In this document: piece after piece, positions 10,600 to 22,979 of the stretch | Layout of the letters: every line of letters starts with the position of its first letter | Numbering within the stretch: the stretch's first letter is position 1 | From: Paguma larvata | Lineage: Eukaryota > Chordata > Mammalia > Carnivora > Viverridae | NCBI GenBank assembly: GCA_030068075.1 | Contig: CM057823.1 | Location: forward strand, 12,496,485 to 12,560,484 | DNA length: 64,000 bases | Direction of reading: 5' to 3' | Position numbers and translations under genes: made by a program | The notes under the pieces: model-generated | What the model was told of the DNA's origin: nothing | The model's input: only the letters and a program-made list of their open reading frames with translations | Databases searched by the model: none

Positions 10600-11240
10600 G
10601 CAAAGTCCTTCACAAGACTGTCCCCGCTTCAGGCTGCAGCCACAAATATCAAGCGCATCCCTCGCAGGCTGCAAATTCAGGGGTTCCTGCGACTCTTTTA
10701 GGCTCAATAATTGGCTCGAACAACTCACAAAATTCCCTGAAGCACTACGGTTACAATTATAGTTTGACGATAAAGGATACAGATCAGGAACAACCAAACT
10801 AAGAAATGTGCGGAGCAAGTGCCTTGCCAGTGGACGGGTGCCCAGAGCTGCTCTGCCCTCGCTCCTCCCGGCAGCCAGGCACCTCCTGCCTGCACATCGG
10901 CGTGCCCACCAACGTGGAAGCTCTGCGGAGGTTCAGTATCCAGAGTTTTTATTTGGGTTTCATTACATAGGCATTTTAAGCAAATCATGGGTCACACGGT
11001 TGGGCTCAATCTGAAGCTCCAACCTCCTCTGCGGTCAGGCTGGCCCAAAGTTGGCTAACCTGTCATGTGACATGTCTTTTGGGTGACCAACTCCCATCCT
11101 GTAGCTATTTTGGGGCCAATCCTGAGTCACCTCATTAGTATAACCTCATTACTATAACAAATATCCTCCTATCACCCAGGAAATTCCAAGGATTTGGGAA
11201 GCTTTATGCCATGAACCAGGGACAAAGAATATTAATATTA
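10600..11240 (-). mobile_element. LTR remnant, ERVL-type (family tentative)
   Basis: Noncoding LTR-like sequence: CTCGAACAACTCACAAAATTCC, GTTTTTATTTGGGTTTCATTACATAGGCAT and CACCCAGGAAATTCCAAGGA resemble a widespread ERVL-class LTR. No viral genes are present. A related stretch lies at 36260-36660. Confidence 0.5.
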
Positions 11241-11263
11241 AGAATGTATCAAAGAATATATCT

Positions 11264-11284
11264 GGTCTGTGTGTGTGTGTGTGT
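11264..11284 (+). repeat. (GT)n microsatellite
   Basis: Short run of GT dinucleotides beside a SINE tail. Confidence 0.85.
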
Positions 11285-11294
11285 AAAAATATAT

Positions 11295-11390
11295 ATTTAA
11301 GTAAGCTCGGCGCCCACTGTGGGGCTTGAACTCATGACCCACAAGATCAAGAGTCGCATGCTCTGCTGTCTGAGCCAGCCAGGTGCCCCA
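11295..11390 (-). mobile_element. Short-type older CAN-SINE
   Basis: Antisense copy ending GAGCCAGCCAGGTGCCCC, with GGGGCTTGAACTCATGACCC in the middle. Confidence 0.8.
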
Positions 11391-12698
11391 GATATATTCT
11401 TTATTATGCACTGTTAGATTTATTCCTAGGTATTTTATGGGTTTTGGTGCGATTGTAAATGGGATCGATTCCTTGATCTCTCTTTCTGTTGCTTCATTAT
11501 CGGCGTATAGGAATGCAACCGGTTTCTGTGCATTGTTTTATACTCTGCGACTTTACTGAATTCATGGATCAGTTCTAGCAGGGTTTTTTGGTGGAATCTT
11601 CTGGGTTTTCCATATAGAGTATCATGTTGTGTGCAAAGAGTGAAAGTTTGACTTCCTCCTGGCCGATTTGGATGCCTTTTATTTCTTTGTGTTGTCTGAT
11701 TGCTGAGGCTAAGACTTCAATACTATGTTGAATAACAGTGGTGAGAGTGGACATCCCTGTCTTGTTCCTGACCTTAGGAGGAAATCTCTCAGTTTTTCTC
11801 CATTGAGGATGATATTAGCAGTGGGTGTTCCATATATGGCTTTTGTGATCTTGAGGTATGATCCTTCTATCCCTACTTTCTTGAGGGTTTTTATCAAGGA
11901 AGGATGCTGTATTTTGTCAAATGCGTTCTCTGCACCTACTGAGAGGATCACGTGGTTCTTGTCCTTTCTTTTATTGTTGTGATGTATCACATCGATTGTT
12001 TGGCAGATGTTGAACCAGCCCTGCATCCCAGGTATAAATCCCACTTGGTCGTGGTGAATAATTTTTTTAATGTGTTGTTGGATCCGGTTGGCTGGTATCT
12101 TGTTGAGGATCTTCACATCCATGTTCATCAGGGAGATTGGTCTATAGTTTTCCTTTTAAGTGGGGTCTTTGTCTGGTTTTGGAATCAAGGTAATGCTGGC
12201 CTCATAGAAAGAGTTTGAAAGTTTTCCTTCCATTTCTATTTTTTGGAACAGCTTCAAGAGAATAGGCGTTAACTCTTTAAATATTTGGTAGAATTCCCCT
12301 GGAAAGCCATCTGGCCCTGGACTCTTGTTTGTTGTCCTTTCCTTTCCTTTTTGATCACACTGGCTAGGGGTTTATCAATTTTGTTAACCCTTTCAAAAAG
12401 CCAGCTTCTGGTTTCATTAATCTGTTCTACTGTTTTTTTGTTTTTGTTTTTGTTTCAGTAGCATTGATTTCTGCTCTAATCTTTATTATTTCCTGTCTTC
12501 TGCTGGTTTGGGGTTTTATTTGCTGTTCTTTTTCCAGCTCTTTAAGGTGTAAGGTTATGTTGTGTATCTGAGACTTTTCTTCCTTCTTTAGGAGGGCCTG
12601 GATTGCTATATACTTCCCTCTTACACCGCCTTTGCTGCATCCTTTGGGCTGTGGTATTCTCTTTCATTGTCTCCTATGTCCTTTTTAATTTCCTCCTT
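11391..12698 (-). mobile_element. Older L1 ORF2 fragment, antisense (host of the younger - strand L1)
   Basis: Reads in reverse as decayed L1 ORF2: an open stretch 11709-12128 encodes [26 protein letters not shown] and [14 protein letters not shown] of the reverse transcriptase, with many changes from the intact copies and no full frame. It is cut at 12698 by insertion of the 6.8-kb L1 and resumes for a short distance after 19534. Confidence 0.85.
12686..12698 (+). repeat. Target-site duplication, left copy
   Basis: TAATTTCCTCCTT, repeated exactly at 19522-19534. Confidence 0.85.
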
Positions 12699-12948
12699 TT
12701 TTTCATTTTTTTAATGTTTATTTATTTTTTATAATAGTTTATTTTCAAATTGGTTTGCATATAACACCCGGTGTTCATCCCAACACGTGCCCTCTTTAAT
12801 GCCCGTCACCCCCTCTCCCCCCACCCTCACCCGCCTCACCCTCAGTTTGTTCTTAGTCTTTGAGAGTCTCTTATGTTTTATCTCCCTCCCTCTCTGTGTC
12901 TTTTTTTCCTTTCCCCTCTTCCCCTCCCCCTGGTTTTTGCTTAGTCTC

Positions 12949-15900
12949 TCAAAATCCACCTATGCATAGAAACATATGGTATCTGTCTTTTTCTGACTGA
13001 CTTATTTCACTTAACATAATACCCTCCAGTTCCATCCATGTTGCTACACATGGCCAGATTTCATTTTTTCTCATTGCCACGTAGTATTCCATTGTATATA
13101 TATACCACCTCTTCTTTATCCATTCATCAGTTGATGGGCACTTGGTCTCTTTCCATGATTTGGCTATTGTCGAAAGTGCTGCTATGAACATTGGGGTACA
13201 CGTGCCCCTATGCATCAGCATTCCTGTGTCTCTTGGGTAGATTCTTAGCAGTGCTATTGCTGGGTCATAGGGTAGCTCTATTTTCAGTTTTGAGGAACCT
13301 CCACACCGTTTGCCAGAGTGGCTGCACTAGTTTGCATTCCCACCAACAGTGTAGGAGGGTGCCTGCTTCTCCACATCCCCGCCAGCATCTATAGTTTCCT
13401 GATTTATTCATTTTAGCCACTCGAACCGGTGTAAGGTGGTATCTCAGTGTGGTTTTGATTTGTGTTTCCCTGATGATGAGTGACTTTGAGCATCGTTTCA
13501 TTTGTCTGTTGGCCATTTGAATGTCCTCTTTGGAGAAGTGTCTATTCATATCTTCTGCCCACTTCTTCACTGGATAATTTGTTTTTCGGGTGTGGAGTTT
13601 GGTAAGTTCTTTATGGATTTTACATACTAGTCCTTTATCCGATATGTCATTTGCAATCATCCTTTCCCATTCCGTCGGTTGTCTATTAGTTTTATTGGTT
13701 GTTTCCTTTGCCGTGCAGAAGCTTTTTATCTTGATGAGGTCCCAATAGTTCATTTTTGCTTTAAATACCCTCGCCTTTGGAGATGCGTCGCATAGGAAAT
13801 TGCTGCGGCTCAGGTCAAAGAGGTTTTTTCCTGCTTTCTCCTCTAGGATTTTGATGGTTTCCTGTCTCACATTCAGGTCCTTCACCCTATTGGAATTTAT
13901 TTTTGTGAGTGGTGTAAGGAAGTGGTCTAGTTTCATTCTTCTGCATGTTGCTGTCCAGTTCTCCCAGCACCATTTGTTAAAGAGGCTGTCTTTTTTCCAT
14001 TGGATACTCTTTCCTGCTTTGTCAAAGATTAGATGGCCATATGCTTGTGGGTCCATTTCTGGGTTCTCTATTCTATTCCATTGGTCTATGTATCTGTTCT
14101 GGTGCCAATACCATGCTGTCTTTATGACTACCGCTTTGTAGTAGAGGTTAAAATCTGGGATTGTGATGCCTCCCGCTTTGGTTTTATTCTTCAGAATTAC
14201 TTTGGCTATTCGGGGTCTTTTGTGGTTCCATACAAATTTTAGGATTGTTTGCTCTAGCTTTGAGAATAATGCTGGTGCAATTTTGATTGGGATTGCATTG
14301 AATGTGTAGATTGCTTTGGGTAGTATTGCCATTTTAACGATATTTATTCTTCCGATCCATGAGCATGGGATTTTTTTCCATTTCCTTGTGTCTTCCTCAA
14401 TTTCCTTCATACGTTTTTTATAGTTTTCCACGAAAAGGTCTTTTACATCTTTGGTTAGGTTTATTCCTAGGTATTTGATGGTTTTTGGTACAATTGTGAA
14501 TGGGATTTGCTTCTTTATTTCTCTTTCTATTGCTTCATTGTTAGTGTAAAGGAATGCAACTGATTTCTGTACGTTGATTTTGTATCCTGCAACTTTGCCA
14601 AATTCATGGATCAGTTCTAGTAGGCTTTCGGTGGATTCTGTTGGGTTTTCCATGTAAAGTATCATGTCGTCTGCAAAAAGTGAAAGTTTGACTTCATCCT
14701 TGCCTATCCTGATGCCTTTTATTTTGCTTTCTCGTCTGATTGCTGATGCTAAGACCTCTAACACTATGTTAAATAGCAGTGGTGAGTGTGGACATCCCTG
14801 TGGTGTTCCTGATCTCAGGGGGAAGGCTCTCAGTTTTTCCCCATTGAGGATGATATTAGTTGTGGGCTTTTCATAAATGGCTTTTATGATGCCTAAGTAT
14901 GTTCCTTCTATCCCGACTTTCTCGAGAGTTTTTATTAAGAAGGGATGCTGTGGGGCGCCTGGGTGGCTCAGTCGGTTAAGTGTCCAACTTCGGCTCAGGT
15001 CATGATCTCGCGGTCCGTGAGTTCAAGCCCCACGTCGGGCTCTGTGCTGACAGCTCAGAGCCTGGAGCCTGCTTCGGATTCTGTGTCTCCCTCTCTCTCT
15101 GCCCCTCTCCCACTTATGCTCTGTCTCTCCCTGTCTCAAAAATAAATAAACATTAAAAAAATCATAAAAAATAAAGAAGGGATGCTGTATTTTGTCAAAT
15201 GCTTTTTCTGCATCAATCGACAGGATCATATGGTTCTTATCTTTTCTTTTGTTAATGTGATGTATCACGTTGATTGATTTACAAGTGTTGAACCATCCCT
15301 GCAACCCAGGGATGAATCCTACTTGATCGTGGTGGATAATTCTTTTTATATGCTGTTGGATTCTATTTGCTAATATCTTGTTAAGAATTTTTGCATCCAT
15401 GTTCATCAAAGATATCGGCCTGTAGTTCTCTTTTTATTGCTGGGTCTCTATCTGGTTTGGGAATCAAAGTGATGCTGGCTTCATAGAATGAGTCCGGAGT
15501 TTTCTTTCCGTCTCAATTTTTTGGAACAGCTTGAGGAGGATAGGTATTAACTCTGTTTTAAATGTCGTAAAATTCCGCAGGGAAGCCATCTGGCCCTGGA
15601 CTTTTATTTGCTGGGAGAATTTTGATAACTAATTCAATTTCTTCACTAGTTATGGGTCTGTTCAAGTTTTCTATTTCTTCCCGTTTGAGTTTTGGTAGCA
15701 TGTGGCTGTTTAGGAATTTGTCTATTTCTTCCAGATTGTTCAATTTGATGGCATGGAGTTTTTTATAATATTCTCTGATGATTGCTTGTATTTCTGAGGG
15801 ATTGGTTGTAATCATTCCATTTTCGTTCGTGATTTTATTGATTTGGTTTCTCTCTTTTTTCTTTTTGAGGAGCCTGGCTAGAGGTTTATCAATTTTGTTT

Positions 15901-17078
15901 ATTTTTTCAAAGAACCAGCTCTTGGTTTCATTGATCCGTTCCACTACTTTTTCTGTTTCCATATGATTAATTTGTGCCCTAATCTTTGTTATTTCTCTCT
16001 TTCTGCTAGGTTTGGGCTGTCTTAGCTGTTCTGCTTCTAGTTCCTTTAGGCATGCTGTTAGAATTTGTGTTAGGAATTTTTCTTGTTTCTTGAGATGGGC
16101 CTGGATTGCAATATATTTCCCTCTCAGGACTGGCTTTGCCACATCCCAAAGCGTTTGGATTGTCATATTTTCATTTTCATTTGTTTCCATGTATTTTTAA
16201 TTTCTTCTCTGATTGCTTGATTGACCCATTCGTCTTTTAGTAGGTTGTTCTTTAGCCTCCATGTTTGTGGGGGCTTCCCAGACTTTTTCCTGTGGTTGAT
16301 TTCAAGTTTCAAAGCATTATGGTCTGAAATTGTGCATGGTATGGTCTCAATTTTTTTATACTTATTAAACGCTCCCTTGTGCCCCAAAATGTGGTCTATC
16401 TTGGAAAATGTACCATGTGCATTTGAGAAGAATGTAAATTCCTTTGCTTCTGGATGAAGGGCCCTGAAGATATCTGTCAGGCCCATCTGTTCCAACGTGT
16501 CGTTCAGGTCCATTGTTTCCATGCTGATTCTCTATTTAGTGGATCTATCCAGCATTGTGAGTAGAGTATTAAGGTCTCCTGCAACTAGCACATTTTTATC
16601 AATAAGATGGCTTACGTTTGTAATTAGTTGCTTGACAAATTTGGGTGCCCCAGAATTCGGCGCGTAGATAATTTATAATTGTTAGCTCTTCCTGCTGGGT
16701 AGTCCCTGTGATTATTATATAATGCCCTTCTTCATCTCTTATTACATCTTTTACTTTAAAGTCCAGTTTATCTGATATAAGTGTGGCTACTCCAGCTTTC
16801 TTCTGAGTTCCTGTAGCATGGTAGATAGTTCTCCATCCCCTCACTTTCAGTCTGAAGGTGTCCTCAGGTTTAAAATGGGTCTCTTGAAGACAGCAGATAG
16901 ATGGGTCTTGTTTTCTAATCCATTCTGTTCCCCTGTGTCTTTTAATTGAAGCGTTTAGTCCGTTTACATTCAGTGTTAATATTGAAAAATGTGGGTTTAG
17001 AGTCAGGGTGTTGTCTGTAGGTTTCATGTTTGTAAGGATGTCTCTGGTGCTCTGTGTTCCTTGCAACCTTTCCTTCAT
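12949..17078 (-). pseudogene. L1 ORF2, broken by frameshifts and a SINE
   Basis: Homology to ORF2 runs the whole length but in pieces: 17078-16599 (endonuclease start, frame lost after EELTIIN), about 16522-16163, 16190-15558 (frame lost after GFPAEFY), 15409 to the SINE at 15173, 14951/14764-13265 (includes FADD and the Cys-rich motif, frame lost after WRFLK) and 13221-12949 ending IGGF-stop. That stop is at the family's usual place, unlike in the + strand copy. The product cannot be functional as it stands. Confidence 0.92.
14952..15173 (+). mobile_element. Young CAN-SINE inside L1 ORF2
   Basis: Flanked by AAGAAGGGATGCTGT at 14937-14951 and 15174-15188 (15-bp perfect duplication). It is inserted opposite to the L1 orientation and post-dates it. 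Confidence 0.95.
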
Positions 17079-17968
17079 AGAGTCCTCCTCAGGATCTCTT
17101 GTAAGATTGGTTTATTTGTGATGTATTCCTTCAGTTTTTGTTTGTTTGGGAAGACCTTTATCTCTCCATCCATTTTGAATGACAGGCTGGCCAGGTAAAG
17201 GATTCTTGGCTGCATGTCCTTCCTATTCATCACACTGAAGATTTCCTGCCATTCCTTTCTGGCTTGCCAAGTTTCTGTGGATAAGTCTGCTACTACCCTA
17301 ATGTGTCTGCCTTTGTAAGTCAAGGCCCGTTTATCCCTAGCTGTTTTCAGGATTCTCTCTTTATCTTTGTATTTTCCCAGCTTCACTATGATGTGTCCTG
17401 CTGAGGGCCTATTCGGATTACGTCTGAGGGGAGTTCTCTGTGCCTCTTGGACTTCAATGCCCATTTCTTTCTTCATGTTGGGGAAGTTCTTATTGATGAT
17501 TTGTTCAAGTACCCCTTCGACTCCTTTCTCTCTCTCTTCTTCCTCTGGAATTCCTATAATATGGATGTTATTCCATTTGATTGCATCGCTCAGCTCTCGA
17601 ATTCTCCTTTCCTGTTCCTGAATCAGTTTCTCTCTCTTTTTCTCTGCTTCCTCTTTTTCTGTAATTTTATCTTCTAATTCCCCTATTCTCTCTTCTGCCT
17701 CTTCAGTCCGCACTGTGGCCTCCTCCAATTTGTTTTGCCCCTCATTTAAAGCATTTTTTAATTCCTGTAGATCGGTTTTTAGGACCTTGATCTCTGCCTC
17801 TAGGGTCCCCCTGCTTTCTTCTATGCTTTTTCCAAGCCCTGCGAGTATTTTTATGTTCATCATTCTGTATTCTTGTTCTGTTAAGTTGCTTATGTCTTCT
17901 TTCATCATTTCTTGTGCTGTCACTATTTCCTGTAGAGTCTTTTCAGGGGAGTTCTTCCGTTTGGTCAC
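17075..17968 (-). CDS. L1 ORF1 protein, intact open frame
   Basis: Encodes 297 residues beginning MTKRKNSPEK, the same length as the + strand copy. A coiled-coil region spans roughly residues 36-130, followed by the RRM start (WNNIHIIGIPEEE) and C-terminal domain (AGHIIVKLGKYK, LASLSFKMDGE). Sequence differences concentrate in the coiled coil, the fastest evolving part of this family. The frame is open although ORF2 of the same element is dead. Its TGA overlaps the ORF2 ATG at 17075-17078. Confidence 0.88.
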   Translation of the reverse strand: MTKRKNSPEKTLQEIVTAQEMMKEDISNLTEQEYRMMNIKILAGLGKSIEESRGTLEAEIKVLKTDLQELKNALNEGQNKLEEATVRTEEAEERIGELEDKITEKEEAEKKREKLIQEQERRIRELSDAIKWNNIHIIGIPEEEEREKGVEGVLEQIINKNFPNMKKEMGIEVQEAQRTPLRRNPNRPSAGHIIVKLGKYKDKERILKTARDKRALTYKGRHIRVVADLSTETWQARKEWQEIFSVMNRKDMQPRILYLASLSFKMDGEIKVFPNKQKLKEYITNKPILQEILRRTL

Positions 17969-19504
17969 TTTGGCAATGTGTGTATTGGTTTATTTCCTAT
18001 TTTTCCCTGGAAAGGAAAAGGGTCAGACCGACAAACAGGAAACACAAACTCACAGCCTTACTGACCAATAATACAGACAAACAAATCACAACATAAAAAA
18101 GATTAACAAATGTCACTCTGGAGGCACGCAACCTGACGTACCAGCTACACGATAATGATGGGATGGGTTCTCTGCTGCTGGCAGAGCATACATAGAGTAG
18201 TGACAGGTGTGGGCAGAAGAAGAAATTGAACTTTGACCAGGTAGAGAGATTAGAAGACTTGATCCAGCAAGAGAGAAATCAGAATAAAGAAGGATGGGAG
18301 GAAAGAGAAATGAAGTTAGATTTTGCCCAGAAGCACTATGTGGTTTGACTGTTCCATAGAGAGAGATAGGAAGTTAAAGAGGGAGGTGTAGAACATGCAT
18401 TGAGAGAGTGGGTAAAATGTCTGTTTAAGCAAGCCAAAACCCCCAGGTGACAGGTTTAGAGGTGGGGAGAGATAGGAAGGAGAAGAGGAAGAATATATCT
18501 AAAACCGAAGAATTGACCTAGAATTAATCCAGGCAATGCTGCAGTATTTGTGTCTCCACGGCTACCACTCCCACAGAAGGGCATCTCCCATATGAGGAGG
18601 GGCGTTGCCTAGTGTAGGTGGGTCCCACCTCCACCGCTGGGGGGTGGAGTCCTAGGGTTTGGCTTTGTGGGAATGCGCGACCACAATGGCACCCTCCCAG
18701 CCCCAACAGTCTCAGATCACTCCTCACGGACCCACGGTCTCAGATCACTCCTCAGTTTTCGTCCTCAACTCTATCCAGGTTACCAGCACGGTTCAGTTTT
18801 CTGGGCGATCGTGCCCCCAAGCTCATCTGAGTTCCTTTAACTCGCTCTGACTGCCACACCTTATGTAAATTGAGTCTCTGACTCAGCACTGGTGCAACCA
18901 CAATGGCGTCCCCCTAGCCTCTCTTCACGGACCTGGAGTCTCTGAATCCTCCTCTGTGACCATCCTCGACTTGGTCAGGGTGCAGGGGCAGCACGACCCG
19001 CTGGGTGGTCGCGAGACCCTGCACTCTCAGCCTTCCCCACCCAAATTATGCCTCTGACTCAGCACCGATCCAGCGATGGCATGCGCCTCTCCGTGTCAGG
19101 GACTGGGACAGCGTCGCTGGCTCTGGAGTGAGGAAAACTCCGCCAGCTCCGCCGTGAGCAACGACCCTCTCTCCAAAAAGCCTTGCAGATAAAGACTAGA
19201 TGCTAAGCTCCCTCTCCGCCCAGGGTTCGATGTACTTTCCCCGCTGCTCTTTCTCTTCCCCTTGTCTTTCGGAGGAAGGGGCCCAGGGCCCAGGGCCCAC
19301 TCCCCACAGTCCGCACCTCTGTGGCTCTCTTTCTTTCTCCCAGATTGCACTCATTCAGTCTCCTCAGTTTCTCTGGATTTCGCGTTCTCTTTCCTGTAGC
19401 CTCCAACTCCTCTTCCTGCAGATCTCTGCGATTGAGAGTTTCTCGGTCTCAGTCCCTCTCAGATTAAGAGTCACTGGAGACCAGCAGCAGGTATTCCTAC
19501 TTGT

Positions 19505-19514
19505 CCGCCATGTT
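19505..19514 (-). promoter_or_regulatory. YY1-like site near the - strand L1 5' end
   Basis: The - strand reads AACATGGCGG, 8 bases into the element, the same 10-mer as at 1270 in the + strand L1. Confidence 0.5.
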
Positions 19515-19521
19515 GGGGATC

Positions 19522-19534
19522 TAATTTCCTCCTT
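19522..19534 (+). repeat. Target-site duplication, right copy
   Basis: Second copy of TAATTTCCTCCTT. The older L1 text continues after it (TTGATTAGCCCATTCATA, to about 19575). Confidence 0.85.
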
Positions 19535-19778
19535 AAGTTCTTGATTAGCCCATTCATATTATGCCACTGTTGCATATAAAAGATGTTAAAAGTGGAAAGA
19601 TAAACTTCACACTTTAATATTGGACAAAGATTTACCAATTGTCCTATAGAAAACTGGTGATAATATTAATAAGCAAAATTACATTAAGATAAAATCTGAG
19701 AGTAATAAGTTATTATAAAGTCAATATTATCAATACATAACATATGAATGTATTATACACAACATTATTTGTACTTCA

Positions 19779-19982
19779 TTTTTTTGTTATGTTTTATTTT
19801 TTGGGGGGAGAGAGACAGAGTGCAAGTGAGAGATGGGGGCAGAGAGGGAGATACAGAATCCGAAGCAGGCTCCAGGCTCCAAGCTGTCAGCACAGAGCAT
19901 GAGGCAGGGCTCAAACTCATGAACCATGAGATTGTGACCTGAGCAGAAGTCAGACTTAACCAACTGAGCCACCCAGGTGCTC
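19779..19982 (-). mobile_element. CAN-SINE
   Basis: Antisense copy ending ACTGAGCCACCCAGGTGCTC. Long type, moderately diverged. Confidence 0.88.
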
Positions 19983-20577
19983 TTTAATGTGTCCTTTAAA
20001 TTAGAAAATGTTTTAGGAAAAGAATTTTAGAAACCCAGAAAGAGACAAAAAAAGATTATTATGGGAAATTTTTCACTTTACTGGCTTCTGATAGATTTAG
20101 TAGATTTAAATAAGGCCATAGAAGAAATGAAAAGAGGGTAGGTAGATGATAGATAGATAGAACTACCCAGAGTAACTTTTGCTTTTCTAGCTTTCAATGG
20201 CTTTTTGTGTAGAAACATGGAACATTTTCAGGTGATTTAATCCCTAAGTACTCATTGACTCAGAGATTGTTGCTGAATACTCTCAAATGTTCTCCCATGT
20301 TTTTGTTTTACGTGTATCTACAAAGGCAGCTCTCAGAATCAGCATCTCAAACATTTTCAAGTGAAATCTTTTGCTTCTGTCAATATTTAATATATTTGTT
20401 GCATTTAATTCTTATCCACCGTATCTTGTTTTTCTCTGCTCACTGTTGTCAAACATAATCCCTGCATTTCTCTCTTCCCCTTTGACTACTACGTGGTGGT
20501 CATTTGTATCCACTACTTCCATATTTGATTACTTGAGGCAACTCCAGTTTCCATCTCCAATCATTCATAGCTTTTAA
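19983..20577. other. No gene seen
   Basis: AT-rich intergenic sequence with a short GATA-like run near 20143-20160. Confidence 0.45.
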
Positions 20578-20812
20578 ATATTTTTAATGTTTTTTTATTT
20601 ATTTATTTTATTTTTTATTTTTGAGAGAGAGAGAGAAAGACAGAGTGCAAGCAGGGGAGGAGTAAAGAGAGAGGGAGACATGGAATCAGAAGCAGGCTCC
20701 GGGCTCTGAGCTATCAGCACAGAGGCTGACATAGGGCTCGAACTCACGAACCGTGAGATCATGACCTGAGCCGAAGTTGGATGCTTAACTGACCGAGCCA
20801 CCCAGACGCCCC
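20578..20812 (-). mobile_element. CAN-SINE
   Basis: Antisense copy with a long T/A-rich tail side and end GAGCCACCCAGACGCCCC. Confidence 0.92.
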
Positions 20813-20887
20813 AAATCGCTCAAAGCTTTTAGATTGTGACTTAGAGATTATCTCAACACTACTTTTTAAAATAATTTTATTATTTTT

Positions 20888-21083
20888 TTTATTTATCCAT
20901 TTCGAGAGAGAGAGTGCGCACGAGCAGGTGAGGAGCAGATGGAAGGAGAGAGAGAGAATCCCAAGCAGGTTTTGTGCCATCAGTGCAGAGCCCAATGCAG
21001 GGTTTGAAACCAGGGACCCCGAGTTCAGGACTGGAGCCAAAATCGAGTCAGATGCTTAACCGACTGAGCCACCCAAGCATCCC
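20888..21083 (-). mobile_element. CAN-SINE
   Basis: Flanked by AATAATTTTATTATTTTT at 20870-20887 and 21084-21101. Head end reads ACCCAAGCATCCC. Confidence 0.9.
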
Positions 21084-21113
21084 AATAATTTTATTATTTT
21101 TAAAATGAAAATA

Positions 21114-21327
21114 GGGGCACCTGGGTGGTTCAGTCGGTTGGGCGTCCGACTTCGGTTCAGGTCATGATCTCACCGTTCTCGAGTTCAAGCCCCGCATCGT
21201 GCTCTGTGCTGACTGCTCGGAGCCTGGAGCCTGTTTCGGATTGTGTGTCTCCCTCTCTGTCTGTGCCCCTCTCCCACTCATGCTCTGTTGGTCTCTCTCT
21301 CAAAAAAAATATTTAAAAAAAATTTTT
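21114..21327 (+). mobile_element. CAN-SINE
   Basis: Flanked by AATGAAAATA at 21104-21113 and 21328-21337. It lies 30 bp from the previous SINE in opposite orientation. Confidence 0.92.
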
Positions 21328-21699
21328 AATGAAAATAACCTATCCAATTTTTGACATTTACTCCCTACCTTGCCAGTCAGCATCGGCATTAATAAGTGTG
21401 CCAGTGTGTTTCTTACTCACTATATTTTTACATCTAAATTTCTTTCAAGGACCATATGAGAAAGCAGGCATAAGTGAACTTAGGGTAGATCTACCCTCTG
21501 TGTTGCTGACACACTCTCCTTTGCCAACTCAACAGTCATCTCTAGTTAGAAATGTATTTCTTTGATGTTACCCAAACCCCAATTTTGTTCAGATCATTGC
21601 ATGGAGAGCCCTGGAAATCGGGGGAAGATACATCCCTGCTCCAGACCTAGGGAATTATTCATAATTAAGCCAGTCATAGTAACCGAGTTTGGGAGAAAA

Positions 21700-22600
21700 A
21701 TGAAAAAAGCACAAATGCAAATTAAAAACACATCAAGAGGGGCACCTGGGTGGCTCAGTTGGTTGGGCGTCCAACTTCATCTCAAGTCATGATCTCATGG
21801 CTTGTGAGTTCAAGCCCCACATCGGGCTCTGTGTTGACAGCTCAGAGCCTGGAGCCTGCTTCGGATTCTGTGTCCCCCTCTCTCTCTGCCCTTCCTCTGC
21901 TTGTGCTCTCTCTCTCTCTCTCATAAATAAACATTAAAAATTTTTAAGAAATAATAAAAACACATCAAGATACCATTTCTCACCTATCATATTGGCCCAA
22001 TTTTAAAAGCTTGGCCATGTACTCTGCTGGAGAAGCTGTGGGGACACAGGCAGTCTCATACACTGTGGGAATGTTAGGTGGTACAATCTCTATAGAGCAG
22101 AAGTTGTCGACGTCTAATGAAACTACACTACATATGCCTTCGTAACCAGTAACCCTACTTTCAGGAATTTTTCCACGTGATAACTCTCCAATAATATAAA
22201 AATGCAAATGTATTGTCTGTCATTGCAAAAGTTGGAAAATGACTTAAATTCCCATTTGGGCACAGTTGAATAAACTATGTGGCATATGTCAGTGGAAGAC
22301 TTTGCAGTTGTAAACAGAATGAGGACAATCTTTATGAACCAATAAAGACTGTTTTCTGTGAAATATTAAATTGAAAAAAGCAGAGTACAAAAGAGTACCT
22401 AACATATTACCTTTTGGATAAGAAAGAAGGGGAAATATACATGCAGAGTTTTGCATAAAAGAACACCAGAAAAAGGAGAAAACAATGAAGCTGGTTCCTA
22501 CAGAGAAAACAGGGTGAAAGGGGGAGGGAAAGAAGGACATTTTCCCTGAATTCACCTTTTCGGATAAATTTTACTTTTGGGAGCTTGTGTCATGTTCGCA
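21700..22600 (+). mobile_element. Old L1 ORF2-end/3' UTR fragment
   Basis: Sense-strand L1 text, for example GATACCATTTCTCACCTATC and AATAAACTATGTGGCATATG, then an old 3' UTR (GAAATATTAAATTGAAAAAAGC). No open frame survives. A SINE interrupts it at 21739. Confidence 0.65.
21739..21955 (+). mobile_element. Young CAN-SINE inside an old L1
   Basis: Flanked by AAAAACACATCAAGA at 21724-21738 and 21956-21970 (15-bp perfect). Confidence 0.95.
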
Positions 22601-22979
22601 AAAAGAAAACTAAATCAAGAAGGATGGGACTAAGTTAAACTATAGGCAAGCAGATACAAAATTAATTGTTAAATGAATACTATACACACACCGAAATGAA
22701 GAGTGGGGAGAGACCAAACAAAAGTAACTTGAACACAGGACTTTGGCTATAAACAATAATAAAAAGGGATTTGGTTGAATGTGAGATATCGCTGACTGTA
22801 AAATGGGACTCGATTTCAGATCTGTTACGGTCTGAAAAAAAAAACGGTATCTTAGAATCGATGGAATATGATGTAATATGGAAAAACGCATATTAGAGTT
22901 AGATCAATAATCCAGATAACTCAGGAGTGTTAGAATAAGCACCAAAAGCTTCCTGGGTGTCAGAGTGAGGGCTCTGCTG

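Larger units (their letters stand above)
12699..19521 (-). mobile_element. Full-length L1 retrotransposon, ORF2 disrupted
   Basis: A 6.8-kb L1 on the - strand: 5' end at 19521, 5' UTR 17969-19521, ORF1 17075-17968, broken ORF2 12949-17078, T-rich (antisense A) tail near 12699-12730. It is bounded by the 13-bp duplication TAATTTCCTCCTT at 12686-12698 and 19522-19534. Its 5' UTR lacks the 140-bp monomers of the + strand L1, so the two belong to different subfamilies or 5' UTR types. Confidence 0.93.

Noticed and set aside
10808..11058. Open frames in the LTR-like region as genes
   Set aside because: Overlapping short frames on both strands with no conserved domain in a noncoding LTR remnant.
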